DNA of 64,000 bases from Sporocytophaga myxococcoides DSM 11118 (GTDB taxonomy: Bacteria; Bacteroidota; Bacteroidia; Cytophagales; Cytophagaceae): contig NZ_KE384561.1 in assembly GCF_000426725.1 (NCBI RefSeq), forward strand, positions 62,001-126,000, read 5' to 3'. The notes beneath the pieces are model-generated. The model was not told where the DNA came from, did no database searches, and was given only the letters and a program-made list of their open reading frames with translations. This document shows positions 1 to 8,432 of the stretch, piece by piece (position 1 is the stretch's first letter; every line of letters begins with the position of its first letter). Position numbers and translations under genes: made by a program.

Positions 1-698
1 AACATATTACTTGTTCCCGGAATAATTTCAGAATCATGCTCCAGCATGCCCTCCACCGCTATTTCAGCTACTTCTTCCGGAGACATTTTTACTTCACTGG
101 AATCTACTGGCAGATTTTTCAATCCTGCTTCTTCAAAAAAATCAGTTGCAGTAGGACCAGGACAAAGACAGCTGACAGATATGTTAAAAGGCTTTAATTC
201 CTCGCGTAGTGCCAGAGTATATGAATGCAGAAAAGACTGAGTTGCTGCATATACACTCATGAATGGTATTGGCTGATAACATGCAGTACTTGCTACATTC
301 ATAATATAGCCGCCTTCTGCTTTTAGCATTGGAATAAAGTTATAAATCAGCGATACAGAAGCACATTGATTTAACCTTATCAGATTGAGCTGATCTTCCA
401 GTGATAATGAAGAAAATTTTCCATACAAACCTGCTCCTGCATTATTGATGAGCATATTTACATTTATACCTTCCTTTACACACCAATCATAGAGTTTCTC
501 AGAAACACCACTTTCTGTCAGATCTGCAGGATAAACTTTTACATCAATTTTTTTGGTAGCTTTTAGTCTTGCTGCTATTTCCCAAAGCTTATTTTCGGAT
601 CTTGAAACAAGAACCATATTAAAATTTTTAGCCGCACAGTATTCTGCCATTGCCAGGCCAATACCTCTGCTTGCTCCGGTAATTAATGTATACCTCAT
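1..698 (-). CDS. SDR family oxidoreductase (3' end outside window)
   Basis: This is the N-terminal 232 residues of a short-chain dehydrogenase/reductase; the frame is open to the window edge. The start is the ATG at 698, 18 nt after the menC stop, so it is probably co-transcribed with menC. Visible motifs are the Rossmann TGASRGIG at residues 7-14, an NNAG motif, and Ser137 placed 13 residues before Tyr150, which is the canonical spacing. The catalytic lysine of YxxxK is replaced: the motif reads YAATQ, with Gln154 encoded by CAG. In known SDRs this lysine lowers the tyrosine pKa, so activity may be altered or the base may be a sequencing error. The substrate cannot be told from sequence. Confidence 0.85.
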   Translation of the reverse strand, partial: MRYTLITGASRGIGLAMAEYCAAKNFNMVLVSRSENKLWEIAARLKATKKIDVKVYPADLTESGVSEKLYDWCVKEGINVNMLINNAGAGLYGKFSSLSLEDQLNLIRLNQCASVSLIYNFIPMLKAEGGYIMNVASTACYQPIPFMSVYAATQSFLHSYTLALREELKPFNISVSCLCPGPTATDFFEEAGLKNLPVDSSEVKMSPEEVAEIAVEGMLEHDSEIIPGTSNM

Positions 699-716
699 AT
701 CATCCTGCTATTGCCA

Positions 717-1787
717 TTAAAACAAGGGATTAAAATTCCAATTTTGAGAAGGATCGTAGTACAGAGATCCTGATTGAATAACAAGAGGAGAATCAATATT
801 GTTATGATAAAGCTTTCCAGTGCCCAATCCTTGCGGCATTGGTGAGTTCAGGGTATATGCAAACTGAGCAACGGCGTTGAGACCGACATTGGACTCCAAA
901 GCAGAAGTTAGCCACCAGCCAGACAGGGAATCATCTGCTGCTTTAATCCATTCTTTGCATTGCTGAAATCCCCCGAGAAGTGTAGGCTTGAGTATGATGT
1001 ATTGAGGTTTGATCTTTTGCAGTAATTCAATTTTAGTATCTTCTGTGTGTACACCTATGAGTTCTTCGTCTAGTGCGACAGGTATGATGTTTAACTTACA
1101 AAGATGCTTCATCAATTCAATCTGGCCAGCCTTCACAGGTTGTTCAATAGAATGAATTGTAAATGCTGAGAGTTGTTTTAACTTGTTTTCAGCGTCCTTA
1201 TCAGTAAACGCTCCATTTGCATCTACTCGGATCTCAATCTGTTCGGGAGAAAATTTGGTTCTTATTTTTTCAAGCAGGCTGCATTCCTTATTAAAATCTA
1301 TTGCACCTACCTTAATCTTAATACAGTTAAATCCTTGCTCCAGCTTTTCCCATAACTGTTTTTCCATAAAATTAAAATCACCCATCCAGATCAGGCCATT
1401 GATAGGTATACCCCTTATACCTGAAGTAAAGTCACTTTCGAAAAGTTTTCTTTTTCCTCCATGCTGCAAATCCAGTAAAGCAGTTTCTAGGGCAAAACGA
1501 ATGGAAGGCCACTCTTGTAGGTATTGATAAATTTCCTCACATTCATCTATAGAATTCTTATTTGAAATAAGTTTGCAGATTTCATCCAGCTTTTCATCCA
1601 GATCAAGCCTGTCATCAACACTAAGACCTTTCAATGGTGCGCATTCTCCTATCCCAAACTTTGAAGAATCCTTTTCTGAGGATATTATCAGATATCGTAC
1701 ATTATGTGTGGTAAGCACTCCCCGTGAAGTCCCTGCTTCAAACTTAAAATCCAGGGTGTATTTTTTCCAAAAACAATTCAAGCCCAT
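717..1787 (-). CDS. menC: o-succinylbenzoate synthase (MenC, enolase superfamily)
   Basis: This is a 356-residue member of the muconate-lactonizing/enolase superfamily. By family knowledge MenC dehydrates SHCHC to o-succinylbenzoate in menaquinone synthesis. Visible active-site elements are the KxK pair K157/K159, metal ligands D189 (RVDANGAF), E215 (IEQPV) and D240 (ALDEEL), and the second catalytic lysine K267 in the KPTLLGG motif typical of MenC. Menaquinone would serve as electron carrier for the complex I encoded at the far end of the window. The ATG start at 1787 is supported by the N-terminal capping domain beginning at once. It is followed after 18 nt by the SDR gene. Dipeptide epimerases are the nearest alternative family. 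Confidence 0.88.
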   Translation of the reverse strand: MGLNCFWKKYTLDFKFEAGTSRGVLTTHNVRYLIISSEKDSSKFGIGECAPLKGLSVDDRLDLDEKLDEICKLISNKNSIDECEEIYQYLQEWPSIRFALETALLDLQHGGKRKLFESDFTSGIRGIPINGLIWMGDFNFMEKQLWEKLEQGFNCIKIKVGAIDFNKECSLLEKIRTKFSPEQIEIRVDANGAFTDKDAENKLKQLSAFTIHSIEQPVKAGQIELMKHLCKLNIIPVALDEELIGVHTEDTKIELLQKIKPQYIILKPTLLGGFQQCKEWIKAADDSLSGWWLTSALESNVGLNAVAQFAYTLNSPMPQGLGTGKLYHNNIDSPLVIQSGSLYYDPSQNWNFNPLF

Positions 1788-1942
1788 TTTTAATTATATT
1801 ACTAATTGTATTTTACCGATATTATTTGACTATTAAGTCTTTAGTGGCATGATTCTCTAAGTTTTTTTCTATTAAAAATTGCAAAAAGTCTATTTTTTTT
1901 ATTAAATTGTCAATTATTTGGGAAATAATAAATCTATTAATC

Positions 1943-2101
1943 ATGAAAAAACTTCACGTTATATTTATTTTAGCCTTGGTTCTTGTTACCGCTAACATGG
2001 CTGAATCATTTGCTTTTACACCCAAAAAACCGGGAAAGCATAAAAGCGCGAAAAAATCTAAGAAGAAAAAATCCGGATATTACTTTAATTTCCAGCATTA
2101 A
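1943..2101 (+). CDS. Small lysine-rich exported peptide
   Basis: This short gene encodes 52 residues. The ATG at 1943 is chosen over an upstream in-frame start at 1907 because it opens a clean signal peptide (MKK, then about 17 hydrophobic residues, then an Ala-rich cleavage zone near residue 20). The mature part is about 30 residues and strikingly basic: Pro-Gly and Lys/Ser/His-rich, ending in an aromatic tail (GYYFNFQH). A strong bidirectional terminator follows immediately. Basic exported micro-proteins like this are common in Bacteroidota, but the function is unknown. It may bind nucleic acid or polysaccharide, which is speculation. Confidence 0.6.
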   Translation: MKKLHVIFILALVLVTANMAESFAFTPKKPGKHKSAKKSKKKKSGYYFNFQH

Positions 2102-2109
2102 GATATAAT

Positions 2110-2145
2110 GAAGGAATAAAAAGTGTTAAATCTTTTTATTCCTTC
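2110..2145. terminator. Bidirectional terminator between convergent genes
   Basis: A perfect 14-bp inverted repeat (arms 2110-2123 and 2132-2145, 8-nt loop) has an A-run in the left arm and a T-run in the right. It can stop transcription from both sides. The right arm overlaps the last codons of the minus-strand PP-loop gene. Confidence 0.75.
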
Positions 2146-2849
2146 AATTTTATATCGGCAAACCAATATCCTACTTCTTCTTCCTCTATTTTGCCTTCTG
2201 TTTCTTTTTTTACTTTGTAAAATTTTACTACTTTTTCTGTACAGGCTATTTCCAGTTCACTCCTAAATATCGGTCCGGCATAAACAAATGTATGAAACTC
2301 TCCATTTTCCCCGCAAGGATCAGTGCCTGGTGACATATTTCCAACAATTTCCTCAGTAAGAGTTTCCCCTACAATATTTTCATTTATATTTTTGCAGCTC
2401 CCTGAGCATATCATTGTTTTAAAGCCTAATTTCAAAAAGTCAGAGAGCAATTCAGTTGTATCCTCCTTCCATAAAGGGAACACCGCTTTCATCTCTACTT
2501 TTTTCAGTTTTTCCTCCCTGTATCGTTTTAGATCCTCTAAAAAAATATCTCCAAAAATAATATGAGAAACATCTTTTTCTTTCCAGAATAACATTGCTTC
2601 CTCCATTTGCTTTTCATATTCTTCATTAGTGCAAACTTCAGGTATATAAACCTTATACAATGGAATTCCGATTTGCTTTGCCTGAAGGTCCATCAGCTCT
2701 TCTCTCACCCCATGCATAGAAACTCTTGAGAAGGCAGAATTGATAGTTGTGAGCAAGGCCAATATCTCGAATTCGCCTGATGATAAAGCCCTATATAAAG
2801 CAAAAGCGGAGTCTTTACCTCCACTCCAGCAAAAAACTGCTTTTTGCAT
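2136..2849 (-). CDS. Dph6-like PP-loop ATP pyrophosphatase (function unknown in bacteria)
   Basis: The protein is 237 residues with an N-terminal PP-loop, SGGKDS at residues 9-14, which binds ATP in the adenine nucleotide alpha-hydrolase superfamily. The rest matches the diphthine-ammonia ligase (DUF71/MJ0570) family, including a GDI-x-L segment and a CSG motif. In archaea and eukaryotes Dph6 amidates diphthine on elongation factor 2. Bacteria lack diphthamide, so the substrate here is unknown. The start at 2849 places the first strand directly before the PP-loop. The neighbour upstream is a small exported protein only 5 nt away, so the two may be one transcript. Confidence 0.8.
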   Translation of the reverse strand: MQKAVFCWSGGKDSAFALYRALSSGEFEILALLTTINSAFSRVSMHGVREELMDLQAKQIGIPLYKVYIPEVCTNEEYEKQMEEAMLFWKEKDVSHIIFGDIFLEDLKRYREEKLKKVEMKAVFPLWKEDTTELLSDFLKLGFKTMICSGSCKNINENIVGETLTEEIVGNMSPGTDPCGENGEFHTFVYAGPIFRSELEIACTEKVVKFYKVKKETEGKIEEEEVGYWFADIKLKE

Positions 2850-2854
2850 TTTTT

Positions 2855-3166
2855 TTATTTTTTTGATTTTACCTTATTATCGCTTCCCGGAATCACAGTG
2901 GAGAAAGACCGACTTTGAACTTTATTTTTTCCGGCCTGATGTTTATAGTTCTGATCTCCCGAGACGTCTTCACTTGATTCAATGATAATTTTATTATTCT
3001 TAATTGTATCTTGTGTACCAAGCTGCTGTTTATAGTTGAAAGAACCATTTGCTTTTGACTCTTTAATTAAGATACGGTTCTCTCTTTTATGAGGAGCTTT
3101 CTGAGCCTTGGCAGACAATCCTAGACTTAAAATTAAAATTACAAAGGGAACAATGCTCTTCTGCAT
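2855..3166 (-). CDS. Small exported protein with an internal duplication
   Basis: This is about 103 residues from the ATG at 3166; an upstream ATG at 3178 adds four residues but weakens the signal peptide. The N-terminus is a clear signal peptide ending near AKAQ. The mature part is basic and polar, with an imperfect duplication: a segment reading FNYKQQLGTQD is followed some 35 residues later by QNYKHQAGKNK. No cysteines are present in the mature part and I do not recognise a family. It lies 5 nt upstream of the PP-loop gene on the same strand, suggesting co-transcription. The function is unknown. Confidence 0.6.
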   Translation of the reverse strand: MQKSIVPFVILILSLGLSAKAQKAPHKRENRILIKESKANGSFNYKQQLGTQDTIKNNKIIIESSEDVSGDQNYKHQAGKNKVQSRSFSTVIPGSDNKVKSKK

Positions 3167-3224
3167 TACAACCAACATAAGAAATCAAATATATTGAATA
3201 AAGAGGGAAAATTACTCAGAGTTA

Positions 3225-4619
3225 TTAATAATACAAAGGCACTGTCACTGCTTCAAGCGAACTGAAGGTTTGAAAATTGGTATTATTCTTTTTTATCTCT
3301 ACTGAAATCTCTTGTTTATTTTCAGTTTGCCTTCCCTTTGGTGTAAAGGTAATGGTTTGCTTTCCTTCGGGAAGTTTAAGCCTTGCATAATAAATGCTGT
3401 GTGGCAAAGTTTGCCAGTTCCTGGTATCTGCCTGTTCTGATATGGCGTTAACAATACTGAAAGCCGCTCCCAGATCACCGTTTTGTTGTCTTATTTTATA
3501 TTCAGCTGCTTTCTTTAGTCCAAGACGAAGCAAAGATTTTCCTAACTCCAAAAGCATTCGATCTTTTAGAGACTTGAAAGCAATTGCATTGATATCTTCG
3601 GCTAGTTGTAAAGGTACTTCCTTTCCTCCTCCGGATAAACTTGCACTTTCATAAACCAAAGGCCTCTCTACATACCTAGGAAATGCAACTCTTATAAATT
3701 CAAGTTTGCTTAAACCGCTGGACTGATAATCATCATTGTTAATGACAAACGGAAAGTTTAAGCCCAATTCAGGATTAACAAACGTAACAACTCCTCCCTC
3801 TCCTCTGACTATACTAAAGTTGATACTCCACTCTTCTTTAACAGGCCCAAGACCATCATGCCAAATGAAGACAAGGTCGCCTTCATCTTTGCCTGACGAA
3901 GGCTGAAATTTCATTCCAAGATCTTTTTCAAACCTGACAAGTTCTTCATTAAAACCACTGAGGTAAGCAGTTCTCAAGAGATCATGTTTAAGCTGTTCAG
4001 GAGGGCTAAGATTGAACATCTTCTGATAATCGGTCTGATATACCTCCAAAGCATTTCGATAAGCTATAAAGGCGTTATTATAATCTTTATTGGCATCGTA
4101 AACGATTCCCATTAAAAGATGAATGAATGCATCTCTTTTATATTTATTATCCGATTTGTATTTATCGCTGAGTTGATTTAATCGGATATCCATTCTTTTG
4201 CATTCTACCAGCGCTTCTTCAGGCTGTCCCAGCTTCAGATAGTTCAATGCCATGTAGTAATGCATCATTAAGAGTTCAAATTCCTCTCCGTAGTATTCGA
4301 CCATTTTAGGATTGGTCAGAAAGGATACTCCTTCATTCAGCAAGTTTCTGTGGTGATTATCGGCAATCCTGTAGGCCTCTTCAAAGTGGTCGTTGCTTCC
4401 AACGTAGTTGCCTTGCATGGAAGCCACAACCCCTCTGTTTAAATAATAAATAAGCTTGTTTTTTCCCTTGGCACCCTTTTTATCTTTAGCTAATACTTCC
4501 TCTGCTTCCTTGAGCTGCCCCTGAACAAAGTAAGTATTGAACTTAATATTTCTCTGATAATAGGAAACGCAGGAAAAACACAAGCCTGCAAAAATCAAAC
4601 AAATTATAACTCGTCCCAT
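3225..4619 (-). CDS. TPR-type lipoprotein of the COG3014 family
   Basis: The 464-residue protein has a short hydrophobic N-terminus and a lipobox-like LCFSC at about residues 13-17, predicting an outer-membrane or periplasmic lipoprotein. Residues 35-200 are helical repeats of tetratricopeptide character (NRGVVASMQGNY, ALNYLKLGQPEEAL, HLLMGIVYDANKDYNNAF). The C-terminal half is beta-rich. The pattern matches the uncharacterised COG3014 lipoproteins, which in many Proteobacteria and Bacteroidota sit next to LpoB. Here the LpoB gene lies directly upstream (21-nt gap), which supports a shared role at the cell wall or envelope. The molecular role is inferred, not shown. Confidence 0.75.
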   Translation of the reverse strand: MGRVIICLIFAGLCFSCVSYYQRNIKFNTYFVQGQLKEAEEVLAKDKKGAKGKNKLIYYLNRGVVASMQGNYVGSNDHFEEAYRIADNHHRNLLNEGVSFLTNPKMVEYYGEEFELLMMHYYMALNYLKLGQPEEALVECKRMDIRLNQLSDKYKSDNKYKRDAFIHLLMGIVYDANKDYNNAFIAYRNALEVYQTDYQKMFNLSPPEQLKHDLLRTAYLSGFNEELVRFEKDLGMKFQPSSGKDEGDLVFIWHDGLGPVKEEWSINFSIVRGEGGVVTFVNPELGLNFPFVINNDDYQSSGLSKLEFIRVAFPRYVERPLVYESASLSGGGKEVPLQLAEDINAIAFKSLKDRMLLELGKSLLRLGLKKAAEYKIRQQNGDLGAAFSIVNAISEQADTRNWQTLPHSIYYARLKLPEGKQTITFTPKGRQTENKQEISVEIKKNNTNFQTFSSLEAVTVPLYY

Positions 4620-4640
4620 CCCCCACCGGTACTTAGCAAT

Positions 4641-5240
4641 TTAATTAACTATGTATTTTTTAATTTTCTTGTCTCCGATCCAAACAAGCTCATTGGTTTC
4701 AAGGTCAGCCAGTTCAAGATTGATCTGATAAAACACTACTTTTCTCTTGCCTTCAGAGTCTACAATAGAATTAATCGTACCGAATACCATATAATCTGCG
4801 CCAAGCTCTCTTCCCCATTTCTTCTGAGTTTCAGGAGATGCAAATTGTTGCTGATCCGCTCTTTCCTCTCTTAGCTTTTCTCTGAATTCTGCATTTTGGA
4901 CCACTCTTATAGTACCTGTATTGATACATTCCCTTTCAAGGTCTTTAATGAAAGTAAGAGCATCAATATGTTCATGGCTTTTATTACTGATTACCCCCAC
5001 TATAATTGTTGGCTTTTTATTATTTCTTGTCATGAAGTCATTTCTCCACGGTCTGTTAATCATATCTTTAGCCATTTCTTCCGCTACGAGCCTTGAATCT
5101 ACGTCATTCCAGCGGCCACTCAGATCTATCTGTTGATCAGGACTTACCCTTGTAACCGTCTTCTTAGTACATGAACCAGCAAGGACTAAAACTGTAAGAA
5201 GGCTGAAAATAACTTTAAAGGAAATTCTCATTGTATGCAT
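4641..5240 (-). CDS. lpoB: LpoB-family lipoprotein (penicillin-binding protein activator)
   Basis: The protein has 199 residues, with a signal sequence and lipobox LAGSC placing the lipidated Cys near residue 24. The folded part has the LpoB pattern: a DLSGRWND strand, a VAEEMAKDM helix, a paired TIIVG / ALTFIKDLERE element and a GADYMVFGTI strand near residue 150. In E. coli LpoB reaches through peptidoglycan to activate PBP1b; in Bacteroidota the partner is less certain. A second ATG at 5231 (MRISFK) is an equally good start. It sits between the TonB-dependent receptor (20 nt) and the COG3014 lipoprotein (21 nt), so the three form an operon. Confidence 0.78.
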   Translation of the reverse strand: MHTMRISFKVIFSLLTVLVLAGSCTKKTVTRVSPDQQIDLSGRWNDVDSRLVAEEMAKDMINRPWRNDFMTRNNKKPTIIVGVISNKSHEHIDALTFIKDLERECINTGTIRVVQNAEFREKLREERADQQQFASPETQKKWGRELGADYMVFGTINSIVDSEGKRKVVFYQINLELADLETNELVWIGDKKIKKYIVN

Positions 5241-5259
5241 TGTTTTATTCTTGTATTGT

Positions 5260-7695
5260 TTAAAATTTCGCTATCAGGCGGACATTCAAAAACCTTGCCG
5301 ATAAAGTATTCGGGACAGCAAATTGATGATTTTGAAAATCACTAACCCAGTAATAACTGATTGTATTGTTTACACCAAACAGATTCAGGACTTCAAAGCT
5401 CAACCAAAGTGATTCAAAGAGAGACTTTTTCAATACTTCTTTATCCTGCATAGTTAATAATTTTGAAAAACCTATGTCTACTCTTCTGTATGACGGAGTG
5501 GTTGCAGAGGCTCTTAAGTTTTTATTTTCAGGAGGACCGAAAGGTAATCCGGAGCCATACACAAGATTTAAATACATTTTTATTGTAGGGTTATTAGGCA
5601 GGTGGTCTTGAAAGAATATCGCAGCCGTGACCCTCTGATCTGTAGGCCTTCTGATATACCCGCGATTGTCTCCCTGAACATCTTCCATTGTCTTTAATAA
5701 ACTGAGGCTGAACCAGGACTGTTCTCCTCTCACAAATTCTCCGCTGACTCTGAAATCTATTCCTGCGGCATACGCATTGGCAAGATTCTGACCGTAATAT
5801 CTGAGCCTGACATTATCAACATCATAAGGCACAACGTTTGTCAGGTATTTATAATAAATCTCTGATATAAATTTAAACTCTCTTCCCCATGACATGAACT
5901 TTAGATCACTACCTGCAATAAAATGATAGGAAGTCTGGGCTTTAAGATTAATATTAACCTCTCCATCAAAATTCCTAAGTTCTCTGTAGAATGGAGGCTG
6001 TTGATATACACCAGCTGCAGCTCTCAGCATCAGGTTGGGTCTTGAGGCTGGGATCCAACCATACTGAAGACGAGGACTTGCAAGCAATTGTTTATTTAAA
6101 GACCAGTAATTTAACCTAACTCCATAAGTTAAAATATGAGTAGAGTCTGGAGTGTAGGTGTTCTGAATATAACCCTGATTTCTCCATGAATTCAAATCAA
6201 CTGAAGTGTTTACATATCTTGTTAATGTTACATAAGAAGCAGAATCAATAAAAGAATATTCACTTAACCGGTCATCAATAATCTCTTTAGTAAGTGTATA
6301 TCCATATTCAACCTTATTCTTTGAATTCAGATTATAATAACCTCGATGAGTAAAGTTAAAAATTGAAGCTTTCAGGTTATTCCTTCCATGCTCAAAGCTA
6401 GTTCCGATTCCCCTTATAATAAGTGGTGCGTTAAGTGTAGGAAAGACACCAGAGCTAGGATCTATTTCCATTTCATATAATTTATAACCTGCCTCCACAT
6501 CAAACCCCTCGCTTTCTATTGTTCTGACACCGGAGGCTATAAATTCCGTTTTAAATCGTTTACTAAACCGATGTGTGAAAACAAGTCCGCTTTGAAAAGT
6601 CTCATACTCCATGATTTCCTTGCCGTCAAAATCAACAGTCAAATTCATCACTTGATAAAGCGTTCCAAATTGCACTTTGCTCTTAGAAGGAAACACTTGA
6701 TATTTATTTTTGGAATAGCTTAATAAAAGTCCCAACGTAGTCCGTTTTCCATACTCTGCAGCCTTACTTTTCTTAGTTAAATCAAGAGAAATATAAGATT
6801 GGATGTCATAAAACTTTGGTTTGTATTGACCTTTTACTGGGAGCGTTTTAAGAAGGTATTGCGATGATTTCTGTCTTGCACCAATAGAAATTGATAACCT
6901 CTTATTAAATGCTGAATTTTCTAGATATAAAGCATTATTTAACAAACCTGCTGTAATAGTTCCCCTAAGGTTTTTAGGCTCCCTGTATTTTACCGCCAAC
7001 ATTGAAGACAGTTTATCTCCATACTTTGGCTGCCATCCTCCGGCAGAGAATTCAATGTCAGCAACCATATCTGGATTGATAAAACTTAATCCTTCCTGCT
7101 GACCACTCCTTACAAGAAAGGGTCTGTAAATTTCTATACCATTAACATAGACCAGATTTTCCTCAAAATTACCTCCGCGCACGCCATACTGAGAAGTAAG
7201 TTCACTATTAGAAACAACGCCTAAACCCACAGTGGATAGGATTTTATTAAAATCACCAAAGGCAGATGGAAGGTATTTCGGAATTTTAGGATCTATTTTA
7301 ATTGTACTAACTTGTCCTCCAGACCCCTCCTTAAATTTACCCTTGACCTCAATTTGCCTGAGCATTTGAACATCGGGCTTTAATTGAAAAGTGATTGTAG
7401 CAGTATTTCTTTCTGAAGGATTTATCTGTTTTACAAAATTTTCATAACCAAGAAATGATATGACGATTGTATGAAGAGAGTCACTGGATAAATTGAATGA
7501 AAATCGCCCTTCTGAATCAGAATGAATATGAGATAAAGTATTCCATTGCTGGTCGTACAATACTATATCAGCATTAGAAACAACTCTTCCCTGTTCATTT
7601 ACAACTTGCCCTGAAACCACCTCTTTGACCTGACCAAAAGCCATCAAAGAGGATATAAGCAGAAAAAAAATAAAATAAAAAATCCTTTTACCCAT
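5260..7695 (-). CDS. TonB-dependent outer-membrane receptor
   Basis: This is an 811-residue outer-membrane transporter. A signal peptide (about residues 1-22) is followed by a carboxypeptidase-regulatory-like beta domain (about 24-110, SGQVVNEQGRVVSNADI), a plug domain with QYGVRGGNFEENLVYVNGIEIY around residues 170-190, and a long beta-barrel ending in the aromatic strand VRLIAKF. It is too short for SusC and no SusD gene is adjacent, so a carbohydrate SUS system is unlikely; the ligand is unknown. The downstream LpoB and COG3014 genes follow at 20-21 nt. Energy would come from TonB/ExbBD elsewhere in the genome or from the TonB-like protein at 16-17 kb. Confidence 0.9.
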   Translation of the reverse strand: MGKRIFYFIFFLLISSLMAFGQVKEVVSGQVVNEQGRVVSNADIVLYDQQWNTLSHIHSDSEGRFSFNLSSDSLHTIVISFLGYENFVKQINPSERNTATITFQLKPDVQMLRQIEVKGKFKEGSGGQVSTIKIDPKIPKYLPSAFGDFNKILSTVGLGVVSNSELTSQYGVRGGNFEENLVYVNGIEIYRPFLVRSGQQEGLSFINPDMVADIEFSAGGWQPKYGDKLSSMLAVKYREPKNLRGTITAGLLNNALYLENSAFNKRLSISIGARQKSSQYLLKTLPVKGQYKPKFYDIQSYISLDLTKKSKAAEYGKRTTLGLLLSYSKNKYQVFPSKSKVQFGTLYQVMNLTVDFDGKEIMEYETFQSGLVFTHRFSKRFKTEFIASGVRTIESEGFDVEAGYKLYEMEIDPSSGVFPTLNAPLIIRGIGTSFEHGRNNLKASIFNFTHRGYYNLNSKNKVEYGYTLTKEIIDDRLSEYSFIDSASYVTLTRYVNTSVDLNSWRNQGYIQNTYTPDSTHILTYGVRLNYWSLNKQLLASPRLQYGWIPASRPNLMLRAAAGVYQQPPFYRELRNFDGEVNINLKAQTSYHFIAGSDLKFMSWGREFKFISEIYYKYLTNVVPYDVDNVRLRYYGQNLANAYAAGIDFRVSGEFVRGEQSWFSLSLLKTMEDVQGDNRGYIRRPTDQRVTAAIFFQDHLPNNPTIKMYLNLVYGSGLPFGPPENKNLRASATTPSYRRVDIGFSKLLTMQDKEVLKKSLFESLWLSFEVLNLFGVNNTISYYWVSDFQNHQFAVPNTLSARFLNVRLIAKF

Positions 7696-7726
7696 CTCAG
7701 TTTTAAACGACGGTTTCAGGAAAATA

Positions 7727-8380
7727 TTATTCTAAAGATTTAAGGGATGCTATTGTAGCCTGAGGATCCTTAGAGTTAAATACAAAGTTTCCTGCAACCA
7801 ATACATTAGCACCAAGATCCAGCAATTGCTTTGCATTTTTATCAGAAACACCACCATCTATTTCTATCAGGAAATTGGCTTTAGCTTCTTCTCTCATCTT
7901 ATCCAGCTGTTTGATTTTTTCATAGGTTCTGGTAATGAACTGTTGCCCTCCAAATCCGGGATTTACAGACATTACACAAACCAGATCAATATCATTCAGA
8001 ACGTTTTCCAAAACATTTACAGGAGTGTGAGGATTAATAGCCACACCAGCTTTACATCCTGCAGCATGAATCTGCTGAATAACTCTGTGAAGATGAGTGC
8101 AGGCTTCTGCATGAACACTGATATATGCCGCTCCGGCATCTTTAAAAGCTTCTATATATTTCTCTGGTTGTACAATCATTAAATGCACATCCAGAGGTTT
8201 CTTAGCATGCTTATTAATAGCCGCGCAAACCGGCAAACCAAAAGATATATTAGGAACAAAAACACCATCCATGATATCAACATGGAACCAGTCTGCCTGG
8301 CTTTCATTAATCATGGTAACATCTCTTTGCAGGTTTGCAAAATCAGCAGAAAGTACTGAAGGGGCTATAATCGGTTTCAT
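7727..8380 (-). CDS. rpe: Ribulose-phosphate 3-epimerase
   Basis: The protein has 217 residues from the ATG at 8380, where MKPIIAPSVLSADF is the typical family N-terminus; an upstream ATG at 8389 adds three residues. It is a TIM barrel that interconverts ribulose-5-phosphate and xylulose-5-phosphate in the pentose phosphate pathway. Visible elements are the metal and catalytic motifs HVDIMDGVFVPN, DVHLMI, VNPGFGGQ and IEIDGGV, including both catalytic aspartates. It feeds the same pathway as the split transketolase at 31-33 kb. It lies 31 nt upstream of the TonB-dependent receptor gene on the same strand. Confidence 0.95.
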   Translation of the reverse strand: MKPIIAPSVLSADFANLQRDVTMINESQADWFHVDIMDGVFVPNISFGLPVCAAINKHAKKPLDVHLMIVQPEKYIEAFKDAGAAYISVHAEACTHLHRVIQQIHAAGCKAGVAINPHTPVNVLENVLNDIDLVCVMSVNPGFGGQQFITRTYEKIKQLDKMREEAKANFLIEIDGGVSDKNAKQLLDLGANVLVAGNFVFNSKDPQATIASLKSLE

Positions 8381-8432
8381 ATGACACAAATATAAATAAA
8401 ATGAAAGGATGTTAACTTAAAGAAAAACGTAT

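Noticed and set aside
46-240. Open frame on the plus strand opposite the SDR gene
   Set aside because: It lies wholly antisense to a well-conserved SDR coding region and has no family resemblance or start signal.
1183-1527. 114-codon plus-strand frame opposite menC
   Set aside because: It is a shadow of menC; the minus-strand frame carries all catalytic motifs.
5260-7695. Possible SusC/SusD polysaccharide utilisation locus
   Set aside because: The receptor is 811 residues with only a short N-terminal domain, no SusD gene is adjacent, and the neighbours are LpoB and COG3014 lipoproteins.
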